Positions 15,957 to 25,828 are shown, numbered from the stretch's first letter. The stretch: 47,193 bases of DNA from an uncultured Bacteroidales bacterium (GCA_902772455.1 CACYAW010000032.1:1-47193), one strand, 5' to 3'. Notes: generated from the letters alone by a model not told the origin. Numbers and translations are program-made.

Positions 15957-17903
15957 TCATTGAACGAATAGCAAGTCGATGATGGCCGTGACGTCGGTGA
16001 TATTGACCCTGCCATCGCCGTCGACGTCACCGGCGGGATTTTGTGCGGCCGTTCCTAGCATCAACAGGTCGATGAGCTCGGTGACGTCGGTAATGCTGAC
16101 CTTGCCGTCGCCGTCAACGTCACCAGGGACGGACATGTTCTCGACCCCGACGATGTTCTTGAATTGTTTCCACACGTTGGCCCGCTTGTAGGCGCTGAGA
16201 GCGCTTGCGGGCACATAGAGCGTCGCTGTGTTGTAGATGTCTCCAAAAGTCTCGTCGCTATAGACCGCAGGAGGTGTGGTGGCGCGGCAAGTGAGGCTTG
16301 TGAGCTCAGAGCAGTCATAGAACACGTAGTCGCCGATGGCGGTGACCGTGTGGGGAATGTCTGCCGTGGTCAGTCCCCAGCAATAGGCAAAAGTGTGATC
16401 GTTGATCACGCTGATAGAGTAAGGCAGGGTGATGCTGTTGAGCCGCGAGCAGCTGTAAAACGCTGCAGAGCCCAGGCTGGTGACCGAGGAGGGAATGTTG
16501 ATACCGGCCAACTTGCGGCAATGTCCAAAGGCATGGTGGCCAATGGTTGTAACCGATGTGGGGATGTTGATGGCCTCGAGCTGGGAGCACCAGCAGAAGG
16601 CCTCGTCTCCAATGGTCTTCACCGAGTTGGGCAGTGAAGCGCCGGTCATGGCCTCGCAATTGTAAAACGCTCTTTCCTGGATGTCCGTCACCATGCCAGG
16701 AATCGTGATGCCCTCCAGCGAAGTGCAATTGTCAAACAACCCCTTGCTGATGACAGTGATGTGTGGAGGGAGGGTGACGTTAACGAGCCCGGTGCATTGC
16801 TTGAAAGCGTTGTCACCGATGGCCGTTACAGACTCGGGAATTTCCATCCCTGTCAGTCCGGTGCAGTGATAGAAAGCCTCGCCGGCAATCGTTTGGACCG
16901 ACTGCGGAATCACCAAACTGCTCAAAGTGGTACATTCCTTAAATGCCCTTTCGCCAATGGTGATGACTGTGCCTGGAATGATGGTGGCCTGGCAACCGAA
17001 GAGGAGCGTATTGGCCGCTGTCTCGATGATGGCGTTACAATTCCCGCGCGAGTCATACACGCGATTGCCCGCCTCGACGTTGATCGAGGTGATGGCTGTG
17101 CTCTCGGCGATGATGTCGTTGCCGAGCGTGGTCACCGAAGCGGGAATGGTAATGGCCGTTAGGTTCCCGCAACTGGCAAACGCCTCGTCACCGATGACGG
17201 TCACCGAGCCGGGAATTGTTATTCCGGTGAGTGCCGAACACCTGCGGAAGGCCTTGGCGCCAATCGTGACGAGATTGCCCGATAGAATCACGCTTGACAA
17301 AGCGTCGCAGTTGGCAAAGGACATCTCGCCGATGGCCCTTACCGAGTTGGCCATGACGACGCTCTCAAGCCTCCAGCACGAAGCGAACGCCCCTGTGCCG
17401 ATAGCTGTGACCGAATGGGGGATGGAAACGGCGGTGAGGCTGGAGCAGCCGTTGAACGTGCTGTCTTGAATGGCGCTCATGGCACTGGGGATGCTGATGT
17501 CCTTAAGGCTCTGGCAAGCCGCGAAGGCCGCATTGCCGATGGCGCTCACCGATTCAGGGAGCTCCACATGGCTTAAGAACAAGCATTGGTAAAAAGCCTT
17601 TTTGCCGATATCGGTGACCGAATTGGGCACAACAACGCTTGTGAGGTCGTTGCAGCTGGCAAAGGCGTTCTCGCCAACCGCCGTAACGGTATAGGTGATG
17701 CCGTCGCCGCCAGTCACCGAACCGGGAATGACGATTTCTCCACTGTAGGGAGCGTCAAGACTGGGAGCGACTGCAACGGTGTTGCTCCCCGTGACAACGT
17801 AGCGGAGGCCATGATACAAAAAATCCTCGGCAGCCGTTGATGTCATCATGACCAACAGGCAGGCGAGGAAAATGGATTGTTTGAGAGGTAAAAGCTTAAT
17901 CAT
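15957..17903 (-). CDS. BspA-type leucine-rich-repeat surface protein with C-terminal dockerin-like repeats
   Basis: The 648-residue protein starts with a signal peptide (about 1-24, ending STAAED). Residues about 60-550 are a long array of LRR_5/BspA-type repeats of about 23 residues with the pattern IGDxAFxxCxxLTxITIPxSVTxIG. A cysteine at the turn recurs in most units. Residues about 594-648 carry two EF-hand-like dockerin segments, GDVDGDGKVSITDVTELIDLL and GDVDGDGRVNITDVTAIIDLL. BspA-like proteins are surface proteins that often bind host matrix; the ligand here is unknown. The start overlaps the waaA stop by four bases (ATGA), so it is translationally coupled to an LPS-core enzyme. Confidence 0.9.
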   Translation of the reverse strand: MIKLLPLKQSIFLACLLVMMTSTAAEDFLYHGLRYVVTGSNTVAVAPSLDAPYSGEIVIPGSVTGGDGITYTVTAVGENAFASCNDLTSVVVPNSVTDIGKKAFYQCLFLSHVELPESVSAIGNAAFAACQSLKDISIPSAMSAIQDSTFNGCSSLTAVSIPHSVTAIGTGAFASCWRLESVVMANSVRAIGEMSFANCDALSSVILSGNLVTIGAKAFRRCSALTGITIPGSVTVIGDEAFASCGNLTAITIPASVTTLGNDIIAESTAITSINVEAGNRVYDSRGNCNAIIETAANTLLFGCQATIIPGTVITIGERAFKECTTLSSLVIPQSVQTIAGEAFYHCTGLTGMEIPESVTAIGDNAFKQCTGLVNVTLPPHITVISKGLFDNCTSLEGITIPGMVTDIQERAFYNCEAMTGASLPNSVKTIGDEAFCWCSQLEAINIPTSVTTIGHHAFGHCRKLAGINIPSSVTSLGSAAFYSCSRLNSITLPYSISVINDHTFAYCWGLTTADIPHTVTAIGDYVFYDCSELTSLTCRATTPPAVYSDETFGDIYNTATLYVPASALSAYKRANVWKQFKNIVGVENMSVPGDVDGDGKVSITDVTELIDLLMLGTAAQNPAGDVDGDGRVNITDVTAIIDLLFVQ

Positions 17904-19186
17904 TTTGGAACTGTATTATCTTGGATGACATCGGGATTGTCGTCATCGTTAATACTTTTCTTGAAAATCATGTTGTAGATGAGCTGTGTGCCTCCCAGGT
18001 GTGACTGGATGTAATTTCCGGCCGTTTTGCCGCAGTGCAGCCTTAGCGGCTCGTTCTCCAGCAGGGGGTCCATCGCAGCCGAGAATGAGTCGGCGTCGTG
18101 GATGCTCATCGCGCCATCGAGCTCAATGAGGTCCTTGGCCTCCTGGAACTTGTGGTGCTTGGGGCCGAAGATGACGGGAATGCCATAGACGGCAGCTTCA
18201 TTGATGTTATGGATGCCGGCGCCAAAGCCTCCCCCGATGTATGCGGCCTGGCCGTAGCGGTAGAGCGACGACAGCAATCCGAAGCTGTCGATGATCAGGC
18301 AGTCGGCATTGGCGACGTTCTTCTGTGTGGCCTCGCTATAGAAACGTGCCGGGCGCGACAGCTTGGACATGAGCACATGCAGGCGGTGACGGTCAAACTC
18401 ATGCGGAGCGATGATGAGTTTCATCTCGCGGTGGCTGTTGAAATAGGGGATGACGATGTCCTCGTCGGGAGGCCATGAACTGCCCATGACCAGCGTGAAA
18501 TTGGCATTCTCGACAAACTTGGCCACTAGGGGGAACTCTCGGGCTGCCGCACGCACGTCGGCAACGCGGTCAAAGCGTGTGTCGCCTGCTACAACGACGT
18601 TGTCGATACCGATGCCTGCCAGCAGTTCGCGGGACTGCTCGTTCTGCACAAACAGGGTGTCGAAGCACTTGAGCATCTTGCGGAAGATGCCACCCCAGGG
18701 CTTGAAGAAAATCTGCCTGGGACGGAAGATGGCCGAGATGATGTAAGTGGGAATGCCGCGGTGCCTGAGAGCGCTCAGGTAGTTGCCCCAGAACTCATAC
18801 TTGACGAAGATGGCCATGGTGGGCTTGACAAGGTCGAGGAACTTCTTGACATTATAGGGCAAGTCGAAGGGCAGGTAAACAACGGTGTCCACCATGCTGA
18901 AGTTCTTGCGCACCTCATAGCCCGAGGGCGAGAAGAACGACAGCAGGATGCGGGCATCGGGCTGCTCGCGCTTGATCTTCTCAATCAGGGGGCGGCCCTG
19001 TTCAAACTCGCCCAACGAGGAGGCATGAATCCAGATATAACCTCCGGCGGGATCGAGTTTGCGTTGCAGTGTGCGGAAACAGCGCCGTTGCCCGCGCAGC
19101 ATCAGTTTGGCTTTGGGGTTGCGTACGGCAGCTATTTTAACGGCATTGCGATAGGCTGCGATGCCCAGGTTATAGATGGGATCCAT
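17900..19186 (-). CDS. waaA: 3-deoxy-D-manno-octulosonic acid (Kdo) transferase
   Basis: WaaA (KdtA) adds Kdo to lipid A at the cytosolic face of the inner membrane. The 428 residues match the family: N-terminal Glycos_transf_N region with IWIHASSLGEFEQGRPLIE (about 50-68) and LLSFFSPSGYE; VKYEFWGNYL; FVQNEQSRELL; and a GT-B C-terminal donor site GGGFGAGIHNINEAAVYGIPVIFGPKH. Length is normal. The leader is made of seven 7-base repeats ending 5 bases before the ATG. Its stop codon overlaps the start of the LRR protein gene. Confidence 0.95.
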   Translation of the reverse strand: MDPIYNLGIAAYRNAVKIAAVRNPKAKLMLRGQRRCFRTLQRKLDPAGGYIWIHASSLGEFEQGRPLIEKIKREQPDARILLSFFSPSGYEVRKNFSMVDTVVYLPFDLPYNVKKFLDLVKPTMAIFVKYEFWGNYLSALRHRGIPTYIISAIFRPRQIFFKPWGGIFRKMLKCFDTLFVQNEQSRELLAGIGIDNVVVAGDTRFDRVADVRAAAREFPLVAKFVENANFTLVMGSSWPPDEDIVIPYFNSHREMKLIIAPHEFDRHRLHVLMSKLSRPARFYSEATQKNVANADCLIIDSFGLLSSLYRYGQAAYIGGGFGAGIHNINEAAVYGIPVIFGPKHHKFQEAKDLIELDGAMSIHDADSFSAAMDPLLENEPLRLHCGKTAGNYIQSHLGGTQLIYNMIFKKSINDDDNPDVIQDNTVPK

Positions 19187-19191
19187 GTTCT

Positions 19192-19240
19192 TTTTAGTTT
19201 TTAGTTTTTAGTCCTTAGTCCTTAGTCTTTAGTTCCTAGT
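19192..19240 (-). repeat. Seven heptanucleotide repeats in the leader of waaA
   Basis: There are seven in-register 7-base units (TTTTAGT three times, CCTTAGT twice, CTTTAGT, TCCTAGT), with a degenerate eighth to 19247. The array begins 5 bases from the waaA start codon and reaches almost to the stop codon of the preceding gene (19253). Confidence 0.9.
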
Positions 19241-19252
19241 TCTTGATTGTCT

Positions 19253-20341
19253 CTAGTACAACGAGGGCAGATGGCCACTCTTGAGATAGTCATGGTCGTG
19301 ACGGCGTTTCCACAGGGAGTTGTCGATGTAGAAACGGCAGGCGATTTGTTGCCAAAATCCAACGGTCTCGTTGGAAGCATGAAGGGTAAGCGACCCCGTC
19401 AGGTCAACAAACCGGTTGCTGGTAATGTGAAAAATCAGGTCGGTACGGCTGTAGGTCTTGTAGTTGAAATAAGGGTCGCCCTGATAGAGCAGGCTGCCTT
19501 GTTTGTCGTACAGGGGCATGATGCCCTGGCCGGTGTAGAAGGTTTCGTCGAGTTCAAGCCAGCGCCAGCGTGCTGTGGCCGTGGCCAGGAACCCCGCAGG
19601 GTGCTCCCACTTGTTGATGCCGCGGTCGCGCTCCATGGCGATGATGGCCCCTGCCGAGAGGCGCAACGAGTCGAGCACAGTGCGGTGCGACAAGTCCAGC
19701 GACAGCATGGGATTGATGAGCAGATCGTCGTTGACATGCTCCTCGGTGCTTTTGAGCCGTGACATGGCCAGGTGGCTGTATTGCAGATGGCCGCCCAGCC
19801 TCAACGGACCCGCTACGCGCCAGTCGGTGTTGAGCAGGATGGTGAAGGCTTCGCGACGGAAGTCGGTCTGCAACTGGCGCCAGTCCACCGCCAGTTCGGC
19901 AAAGCCCTCGGGCTTGATGTGCTGTACCATGACGCCGCGCAGGTTGGGCTGCATGTAGTTCAACGAGTCGCTCCACAGGTATCGGGGCATGCGCTCCACC
20001 ATCAGCGAGCGTGGCATGAGGCCAACTGTCATGTGCCACCCGTTATCGCCATTGTAGCGGTAATAGAGCGTGGGCAGCAGTTTGTAGCCGCTCAAGTCGT
20101 CGATCATGGGCTGGTACCACACGACACCCCCTTTGAACACATGCTTGCCGTCGAGCAACGAGAAGCCTGCCTCGGGAGCCAGACGGGTAAAGAAGAACGT
20201 TTGGTCTGGAGTGGTGCGGTCTTCACCTCCCTCGCGGTTATTGAGCAACACCGAGGCATCAACGCTCCATTCCACCTCTTGGGCTGCAAGAGGTGGAATG
20301 ATGAGTATAAGTGATAATATGGCAAGCAGCCAGTTACGCAT
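19253..20341 (-). CDS. Outer-membrane beta-barrel-like protein of unknown function
   Basis: The 362-residue product has a signal peptide ([21 protein letters not shown]). Its body is rich in alternating polar/hydrophobic strands ending in aromatic residues ([50 protein letters not shown]), as in an outer-membrane barrel. The start at 20341 is chosen because it opens the signal peptide; in-frame ATGs further up lie inside gltX. It overlaps gltX by 8 bases. I recognise no named family. Its place before waaA makes an envelope role plausible but no more. Confidence 0.78.
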   Translation of the reverse strand: MRNWLLAILSLILIIPPLAAQEVEWSVDASVLLNNREGGEDRTTPDQTFFFTRLAPEAGFSLLDGKHVFKGGVVWYQPMIDDLSGYKLLPTLYYRYNGDNGWHMTVGLMPRSLMVERMPRYLWSDSLNYMQPNLRGVMVQHIKPEGFAELAVDWRQLQTDFRREAFTILLNTDWRVAGPLRLGGHLQYSHLAMSRLKSTEEHVNDDLLINPMLSLDLSHRTVLDSLRLSAGAIIAMERDRGINKWEHPAGFLATATARWRWLELDETFYTGQGIMPLYDKQGSLLYQGDPYFNYKTYSRTDLIFHITSNRFVDLTGSLTLHASNETVGFWQQIACRFYIDNSLWKRRHDHDYLKSGHLPSLY

Positions 20342-21878
20342 CGGCCGGCAACTTGATGTTGTCGATGCCGGCTTGGAGGCGTGCGAGGGTCTCGTCACGT
20401 CCCAGCAGGCGGGTGATGTCAAACATGTGCGGCCCGCGGCATTCGCCCACCACCGTCAGGCGGAACGCGTTCATCACGTTGCCCTTGTGGTAGCCGTTCT
20501 TGTCAATCCAGTCCATGACGACGGCTTCGGTGGCTTGTGCGTCGTTCAAGTCGGTGGTCTCGAGCAAGGCGGCCAGCTGACGCATCAGTTCAGGAGTCTC
20601 CTCTTTCCAGCGTTTGCGGATGTCCTTCTCGCTGTAGCTGGCGGGGCGCTGGAAGAAGAAGTTGGCCTGTTCCCACAGGTCGCCCACGAAGTTGGCGCGG
20701 CTCTTGACCAGTGACACCACGCTGGCGATGTACTCATCGCTAAAGTCATCGGCATTGATGCCGTGCTGGGAGAGCACGGGCTTGAACAACTGTGCCAACT
20801 CGTTGTCGTCCATGTTCATGATGTACTCGTGGTTGAACCACTTGCCCTTCTCGAAATCGAACTTGGCGCCCTTGCGGGAGCAGTGGTCGATGGAGAATTC
20901 CTTGATCAGCTCGTCCATCGAGAAGATCTCGCGGTCGTCACCAGGGTTCCAACCCAGCAGTGCCAGGAAGTTGACCACGGCCTGGGGCAGATAGCCTGCC
21001 TCGCGGTAGCCGCTGGAGCGCTCGCCGCTCTTGGGGTCGTTCCAGTCGAGGGGGAACACGGGGAAACCAAGGCGGTCACCGTCACGCTTGCTCAGTTTAC
21101 CCTTGCCGTCGGGCTTGAGCAGCAGGGGCAGGTGAACGAACTCGGGCATCGTGTCTTCCCAGCCAAAGGCCTGGTATAGCAGCACGTGCAATGGGGCGCT
21201 GGGCAGCCATTCCTCGCCGCGGATGACGTGCGACACCTCCATCAGGTGGTCATCCACGATGTTGGCCAGGTGATAGGTGGGCAGGTCGTCGGCACTCTTG
21301 TAGAGCACCTTGTCGTCGAGAATCGACGAGTTGATGGTCACGTCGCCGCGCAACAGGTCGTGTACCACGACATCCTGGTCGGGCTCGATGCGGAAACGCA
21401 CCACCCATTTTGCGCCGCTGTCCATGAGGGCCTTTACCTCGTCGGCGGGCAGTGAGAGTGAGTTGCGCATCATGCCGCGCGTGCGGGCGTCATACTGGAA
21501 GTTCTTGATTTCTTGGCGCTTGGCTTCGAGCTCCTCAGGCGTGTCAAAGGCATAATAGGCCTTGCCGGCGTCAATGAGCTGCTGCGTGTACTTGCGGTAC
21601 AGGTCGCGGCGCTCGCTCTGCTTGTAGGGGCCGTAGTTGCCGCCCTCGCGAACGCCCTCGTCGATGCCGATGCCCAACCACTGCAGGGCCTCGTTGATGT
21701 ACTCCTCGGCTCCCGGCACAAAGCGGGTGCTGTCGGTGTCCTCGATGCGCAGGATCATGTCGCCGCCGTGCTGGCGGGCAAACAGGTAGTTATACAGTGC
21801 TGTGCGCACGCCGCCAATGTGCAGCGGGCCCGTGGGTGATGGCGCAAAGCGCACTCTTACTCGTCGTTCCATTGTCAT
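20334..21878 (-). CDS. gltX: Glutamyl-tRNA synthetase
   Basis: This is a class I aminoacyl-tRNA synthetase that charges tRNA-Glu. The 514 residues include [14 protein letters not shown] (HIGH signature at about 20-23) and GKLSKRDGD (the KMSKS loop). The alpha-helical anticodon-binding half carries [17 protein letters not shown]. Length fits the bacterial family. Start codons at 21878 (MTM) and 21872 are both possible. It follows surE by 36 bases and overlaps the next gene. Confidence 0.96.
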   Translation of the reverse strand: MTMERRVRVRFAPSPTGPLHIGGVRTALYNYLFARQHGGDMILRIEDTDSTRFVPGAEEYINEALQWLGIGIDEGVREGGNYGPYKQSERRDLYRKYTQQLIDAGKAYYAFDTPEELEAKRQEIKNFQYDARTRGMMRNSLSLPADEVKALMDSGAKWVVRFRIEPDQDVVVHDLLRGDVTINSSILDDKVLYKSADDLPTYHLANIVDDHLMEVSHVIRGEEWLPSAPLHVLLYQAFGWEDTMPEFVHLPLLLKPDGKGKLSKRDGDRLGFPVFPLDWNDPKSGERSSGYREAGYLPQAVVNFLALLGWNPGDDREIFSMDELIKEFSIDHCSRKGAKFDFEKGKWFNHEYIMNMDDNELAQLFKPVLSQHGINADDFSDEYIASVVSLVKSRANFVGDLWEQANFFFQRPASYSEKDIRKRWKEETPELMRQLAALLETTDLNDAQATEAVVMDWIDKNGYHKGNVMNAFRLTVVGECRGPHMFDITRLLGRDETLARLQAGIDNIKLPADA

Positions 21879-21914
21879 GTCTTTATTATATATATAATGT
21901 GGTTTTGTCTAAGT

Positions 21915-22688
21915 TTAAAGCAGCAGGTCGCTGATAGCCGCCATCGAGGCAAAGTCGGTCTGGTCCACATGGGTGGGGGTGACTGTCACATAGCCGCGTT
22001 GCAGCCAGTAGAAGTCGCTCAACCCCTGGTCCTTGTCGGCAATCTCGAAGTCGCCTGTCAGCCAGTAGTAGTCGCGTCCCTTGGGGTCCACGCGGTGTTC
22101 CCACTCGTTGACCCAGCGTCCCATGTCGCCTGTGGTCACTTTCATGCCCTTGAACGCGCCGTCGATGTACGGGATGTTCACGTTGAGGCACACGTCCTGA
22201 GGCAATCCGCGTTCCAGCACTCGCTTGGTGACGTGCTCGACAATCGGCTCGCAAACGCTGGTGTCGGCATCAGCGCTGTAGTTGCCGAACGAGAAGGCCA
22301 CGCTGGGCACGCCATGCAGGATACCCTCGAAGACGCAAGCCATCGTGCCGCTGTAGAGCGTGTTCAGGCCGCTGTTATAGCCATGGTTGATGCCGGCAAG
22401 CATCACATCGGGCAGGCGGTCGGCCATGAGCTGGCTCAAGGCAAGTTTCGCGCAGTCGGCTGGTGTGCCCGTTGCCATATAGGCGGTATATCCCTCCTCT
22501 TGGGCAATGAGCGTCGTCCGCACCGGGGTGACAAACGTGATGGCGCTCGACATACCGCTCTGGTGAACGGCGGGAGCGACAACGAAAACATCCCCGAGGG
22601 TGCGTGCCACCTTGACGAGTGACTTGATGCCGTTGGAGTTGTAGCCGTCGTCGTTGCTGATGAGTATCAATGGTTTTTTGCTGTCCAT
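21915..22688 (-). CDS. surE: 5'/3'-nucleotidase SurE
   Basis: SurE is a metal-dependent survival phosphatase that removes phosphate from nucleoside monophosphates. The 257-residue protein starts MDSKKPLILISNDDGYNSNG, with the metal-binding Asp pair at residues 13-14. It also has the S-G-M-S-S-A and GTPADC motifs (HQSGMSSAITF, TGTPADCAKLAL) and a typical NxG segment (AGINHGYNSG). The ATG at 22688 is preferred to one at 22718, because the latter lies inside the promoter -7 box at 22716-22723. It is divergent from nagB. Confidence 0.94.
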   Translation of the reverse strand: MDSKKPLILISNDDGYNSNGIKSLVKVARTLGDVFVVAPAVHQSGMSSAITFVTPVRTTLIAQEEGYTAYMATGTPADCAKLALSQLMADRLPDVMLAGINHGYNSGLNTLYSGTMACVFEGILHGVPSVAFSFGNYSADADTSVCEPIVEHVTKRVLERGLPQDVCLNVNIPYIDGAFKGMKVTTGDMGRWVNEWEHRVDPKGRDYYWLTGDFEIADKDQGLSDFYWLQRGYVTVTPTHVDQTDFASMAAISDLLL

Positions 22689-22715
22689 TTGGATTGTTGT
22701 GATGAATTTAGCGTG

Positions 22716-22723
22716 CAAAGTTA
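22716..22723 (-). promoter_or_regulatory. Candidate -7 box of surE
   Basis: The minus strand reads TAACTTTG, a perfect TAnnTTTG, 27 bases before the chosen surE start. It is divergent from the nagB promoter, with the two -7 boxes 33 bases apart. Confidence 0.6.
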
Positions 22724-22734
22724 CAACTTTTTTA

Positions 22735-22764
22735 TTGACATTTCGCAGAAAAAGAGTAACTTTG
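22735..22764 (+). promoter_or_regulatory. Promoter of nagB
   Basis: TTG (22735-22737), 19 bases, then TAACTTTG (22757-22764). The ATG follows after 36 bases. Confidence 0.7.
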
Positions 22765-22800
22765 CCCTGCTAAAAGTAAATCTAATCAAAATCAAGAATT

Positions 22801-23592
22801 ATGAGACTGATTATCGAACCAGATTACGAGAATGTATCGAAGTGGGCCGCAAAGTATGTGGCAAAGCGTATCAACGAGGCCAATCCCACTCCCGACAAAC
22901 CTTTTAAATTGGGATGTCCCACAGGAAGCTCACCACTGGGTATGTATCGTGAACTTATCGCTATGAACAAGGCTGGCGAAGTCTCGTTCCAGAATGTTAT
23001 CACGTTTAATATGGACGAGTACTGCAATCTGCCTGAGGAGCATCCCGAGAGCTACCACTCGTTCATGTGGAACAATTTCTTCTCGCACATCGACATCAAG
23101 CCCGAGAATGTGAATATTCTCAACGGCAACGCTCCTGACCTGGTTAAGGAGTGTGAGGATTATGAGAAGCGCATCGAGGCTGCCGGTGGCATCGATTTGT
23201 TTATGGGTGGTGTGGGCCCTGACGGACATATCGCCTTTAACGAGCCGGGTTCGTCGCTCACATCGCGCACCCGCCAGAAGACGCTCACCCAGGATACCAT
23301 TATCGCCAACAGCCGCTTCTTTGACGGCGACCTGAACAAGGTGCCCAAGACCGCTCTCACTGTAGGCGTTGGTACCGTGATGGATGCCCGCGAGGTGATG
23401 ATCATTGTCAACGGCCATGGCAAGGCCCGCGCCCTGCAGCAGGCTGTCGAGGGTGGCGTGTCGCACATGTGCACGCTGAGCGCCCTGCAGATGCATCCCC
23501 ATGCCATCATCATCGCCGACGAAGCTGCCGTCGATGAGCTCAAGGTGAGCACCTACCGCTATTTCAAAGACATCGAGAAGGACAACCTGTAA
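22801..23592 (+). CDS. nagB: Glucosamine-6-phosphate deaminase
   Basis: NagB converts glucosamine-6-phosphate to fructose-6-phosphate and ammonia, in amino-sugar catabolism. The 263 residues match the hexameric family. The catalytic residues fall at the same numbers as in E. coli: D72 in FNMDEY, and D141, H143 and E148 in [23 protein letters not shown] and the allosteric-type C-terminal region are also present. It is a single gene with its own promoter and a strong hairpin downstream. In a gut bacterium this would serve use of host mucin or peptidoglycan amino sugars. Confidence 0.96.
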   Translation: MRLIIEPDYENVSKWAAKYVAKRINEANPTPDKPFKLGCPTGSSPLGMYRELIAMNKAGEVSFQNVITFNMDEYCNLPEEHPESYHSFMWNNFFSHIDIKPENVNILNGNAPDLVKECEDYEKRIEAAGGIDLFMGGVGPDGHIAFNEPGSSLTSRTRQKTLTQDTIIANSRFFDGDLNKVPKTALTVGVGTVMDAREVMIIVNGHGKARALQQAVEGGVSHMCTLSALQMHPHAIIIADEAAVDELKVSTYRYFKDIEKDNL

Positions 23593-23620
23593 ACCGTTAC
23601 GGGTCCTCCCCGCAATAAAC

Positions 23621-23669
23621 CATCCGCCCTATAGACACTATAGTCGTTATAGTATCTGTAGGGCGGATG
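23621..23669 (+). terminator. Long hairpin terminator after nagB
   Basis: The arms at 23621-23642 and 23648-23669 pair over 22 bases with one G-U wobble and one C-A mismatch around a 5-base loop, followed by CTTTTGT. It is longer than an ordinary terminator, and because it is nearly symmetric it may act in both directions. Confidence 0.75.
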
Positions 23670-23749
23670 CTTTTGTAATGGGCAAAACAAAAGCTGCTCG
23701 AGCCTAACGGCGGGAACAGCTTCAAACTTTCTCTTGTGTGAAGTCTTGC

Positions 23750-23965
23750 TTACTCGGCGGGAGCAGCCTCCTCAGCGGGAGCAGCCTCCTCAGCGGGAGC
23801 CTCAACAGCAGCGCTGTCAGCAACAACGGTGGTGTCAACGGGAGCCTCTTCTACAACGGCGGTGGTGTCAACAGCCTCCTCAGCGGTGGCCTCGGTGTTG
23901 TTGTTGGTGCATGAAATCATGCTAACGCTAGCGATAACAGCAAGAGCTAAAACTAACTTCTTCAT
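23750..23965 (-). CDS. Small acidic Ala/Glu-rich lipoprotein
   Basis: The 71-residue product has a lipoprotein signal (MKKLVLALAVIASVSMISC, lipidated Cys at 19). The mature part is low-complexity and very acidic, built of Ala, Glu, Val, Asp, Thr and Pro, with repeats such as AEEAAPAEEAAP and VDTT. It has no positive charge after the cysteine. I recognise no family, and the function is unknown. A promoter box lies upstream at 24023-24030. The repetitive C-terminus could vary in length between strains. Confidence 0.75.
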   Translation of the reverse strand: MKKLVLALAVIASVSMISCTNNNTEATAEEAVDTTAVVEEAPVDTTVVADSAAVEAPAEEAAPAEEAAPAE

Positions 23966-24022
23966 TTTTCTTTGTAAATTTAAATATTAAAACAATTAAT
24001 TTTCTGTTCTTGAAATCGGGTG

Positions 24023-24052
24023 CAAAATTATAACAAATTTTTCACGTGCAAA
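24023..24052 (-). promoter_or_regulatory. Promoter of the acidic lipoprotein gene
   Basis: On the minus strand, TTTG (24049-24052), 18 bases, then TAATTTTG (24023-24030), matching the Bacteroidota pattern. It lies 57 bases before the start codon. Confidence 0.55.
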
Positions 24053-24232
24053 CTTTTTTCCTATTTTTTTTGTAGAATGTTTCTAACCCAAAAACTGAAA
24101 AGAGATTTTTTTCGATTATTATCCGCTGTTTATCAACTAGATACAAAAACGAATACCCGGTTACGGATATTCGTTAAATTTTGTTAACCCTAGGTCGATG
24201 GGGCTAAAATGCCTTGTTTTTGACCATCAGAA

Positions 24233-25805
24233 TCAGTTGCTGTACAGGTAACGTTTGATGCTGCGTTTGGGCGTTTTGTCAAATTCGGTAGCCATAAGCT
24301 GGATCTTGGCGATGCGCTCATAGGGGGCAACCAGCTTGTTCAGCTCGTTGCGGATGTCCTCCATCAGGCCGGGCAGTTTATCGCGTGTCACTGCCATCTG
24401 GTCCATGGCGTCATAGTCAGGATAGACGAGTGCCACCAGTTTGCCCTCGCGCATGACGACAAGGCTCTCGCTCACGTAGAGCATGTTGTTGAGTTTTGCC
24501 TCGATCTCCTCGGGGTAGATGTTCTGTCCGCTGGAGCTCAGCAGCATGGTCTTCAGGCGGCCCCTTATAAATAATGTGCCGTCGGCGTTCAGGGTACCCA
24601 TGTCGCCGGTGTGCAGCCATCCGTCCTCGTGCAGCACCTTGTCGGTGGCCTCGGTGTTGTGGAAATAGCCCTGCATGACGTTCTCGGGGTACAAACTCAC
24701 GCCAGGGAGTGTGGCTCACCAGCGGTCCGCATTCGGTCATGCCATAGCCCACGGTGAACGGGAATTTGATCTTGTACAGGAAATCCTCGACCTCGGCGTT
24801 AAACGGTGCGCCGCCCACAATCACCTCCTCGAACTCACCGCCAAAGGCCTCGATGAGCTTGTTGCGTATCTGGCTATAGATGCGTTTGTCCAGATAGGGG
24901 ACGGCAAGCGCCCACCGCAGCGCGCCCTTGCTGATCATGGGTACGATCATCTTGCTGTAGATCTTTTCCAGTACCAGGGGCACGGTGAACACCACGTTGG
25001 GCTTGACCTCGGCCATGGCCTTAACCAGGATTTTGGGCGAGGGGATGCGGCCCAACAGGGTGATGTGGCCACCCACAGCCAGCGGCGTCAACATGTCGAA
25101 GGCGCAGCCGAAGGCGTGTGCCAGCGGCAGGAAAGCCAGGTCGCGGGAGCCCTTGAAGTGCAATTGCGAATTGATGCCGTAGACGATGTTGCCCGCCAGG
25201 TTATTGGCGGTGAGCATCACGCCCTTGCTGAAACCTGTCGTGCCCGACGTGTAGTTAATCTCGACCAGAGCATCGTTAGGCACGTCGGCATAGTGGATGT
25301 CGTTGCGGTAAAAGCCTTCGCCATACAGCGCGTTGAAGGCCTCGTCCAGGCCGTCTCGGGCTTGGGCAACAGAGCTGTCACCTTCATTCTCGGCGATGAG
25401 TTTCATGTCCTCGAGCAGGAAGACCGCGCGCACGCGCGGCATCTTGTCAAACTCCAGGTTCTCCCAGATGCTCTTGCTGATGAACAGCATCGTGGCCTCG
25501 CTGTGGTTGATGATATGCTGGGCATCGGCAGGATTGAACTCCTGCAGGATGGGAACGATGACGGCGCCATAGGTGATGGTGCCCATGAAGATGGTTACCC
25601 AGTTGGGGATGTTCTTGCCGATAAGGGCAATGCGGTCGCCCTGCTTCACACCGCTGTTCTTGAACAGCAGGTGCAACTTGGCGATGTTGCGGGCAAAGTC
25701 GCCGTAGGTCAAACGCTCGCCAGTATTATAGTCGGTCAGTGCAGGCAGTTCCCAGTTGTCGATGAAACTGCGCTCGTAAATCTTGATCAGGTTTTCCTTC
25801 ATCAT
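24233..25805 (-). pseudogene. Broken long-chain acyl-CoA synthetase (AMP-binding) gene: deletion plus frameshift
   Basis: The N-terminal part (25805 to about 24687, 373 codons) has the adenylate-forming motifs YTSGTTGFSKGVML and VGYGMTECGPLVSHTPWREF. The reading frame then continues as nonsense to 24417. The C-terminal part lies in another frame from about 24685 to 24233: ENVMQGYFHNTEATDKVLHEDGWLHTGDMG, then SSGQNIYPEEIEAKLN and FDKTPKRSIKRYLY. At the junction, FVP runs straight into PENVMQGY. The segment normally between them, roughly 25-30 residues by comparison with the family as I remember it, is missing. The joined protein would be about 523 residues. The start at 25805 or 25802 follows a promoter box at 25829-25836, which excludes 25841. 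An assembly error cannot be ruled out. Confidence 0.85.
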
Positions 25806-25828
25806 AGCGGATACAGGTTTATTAGCTG

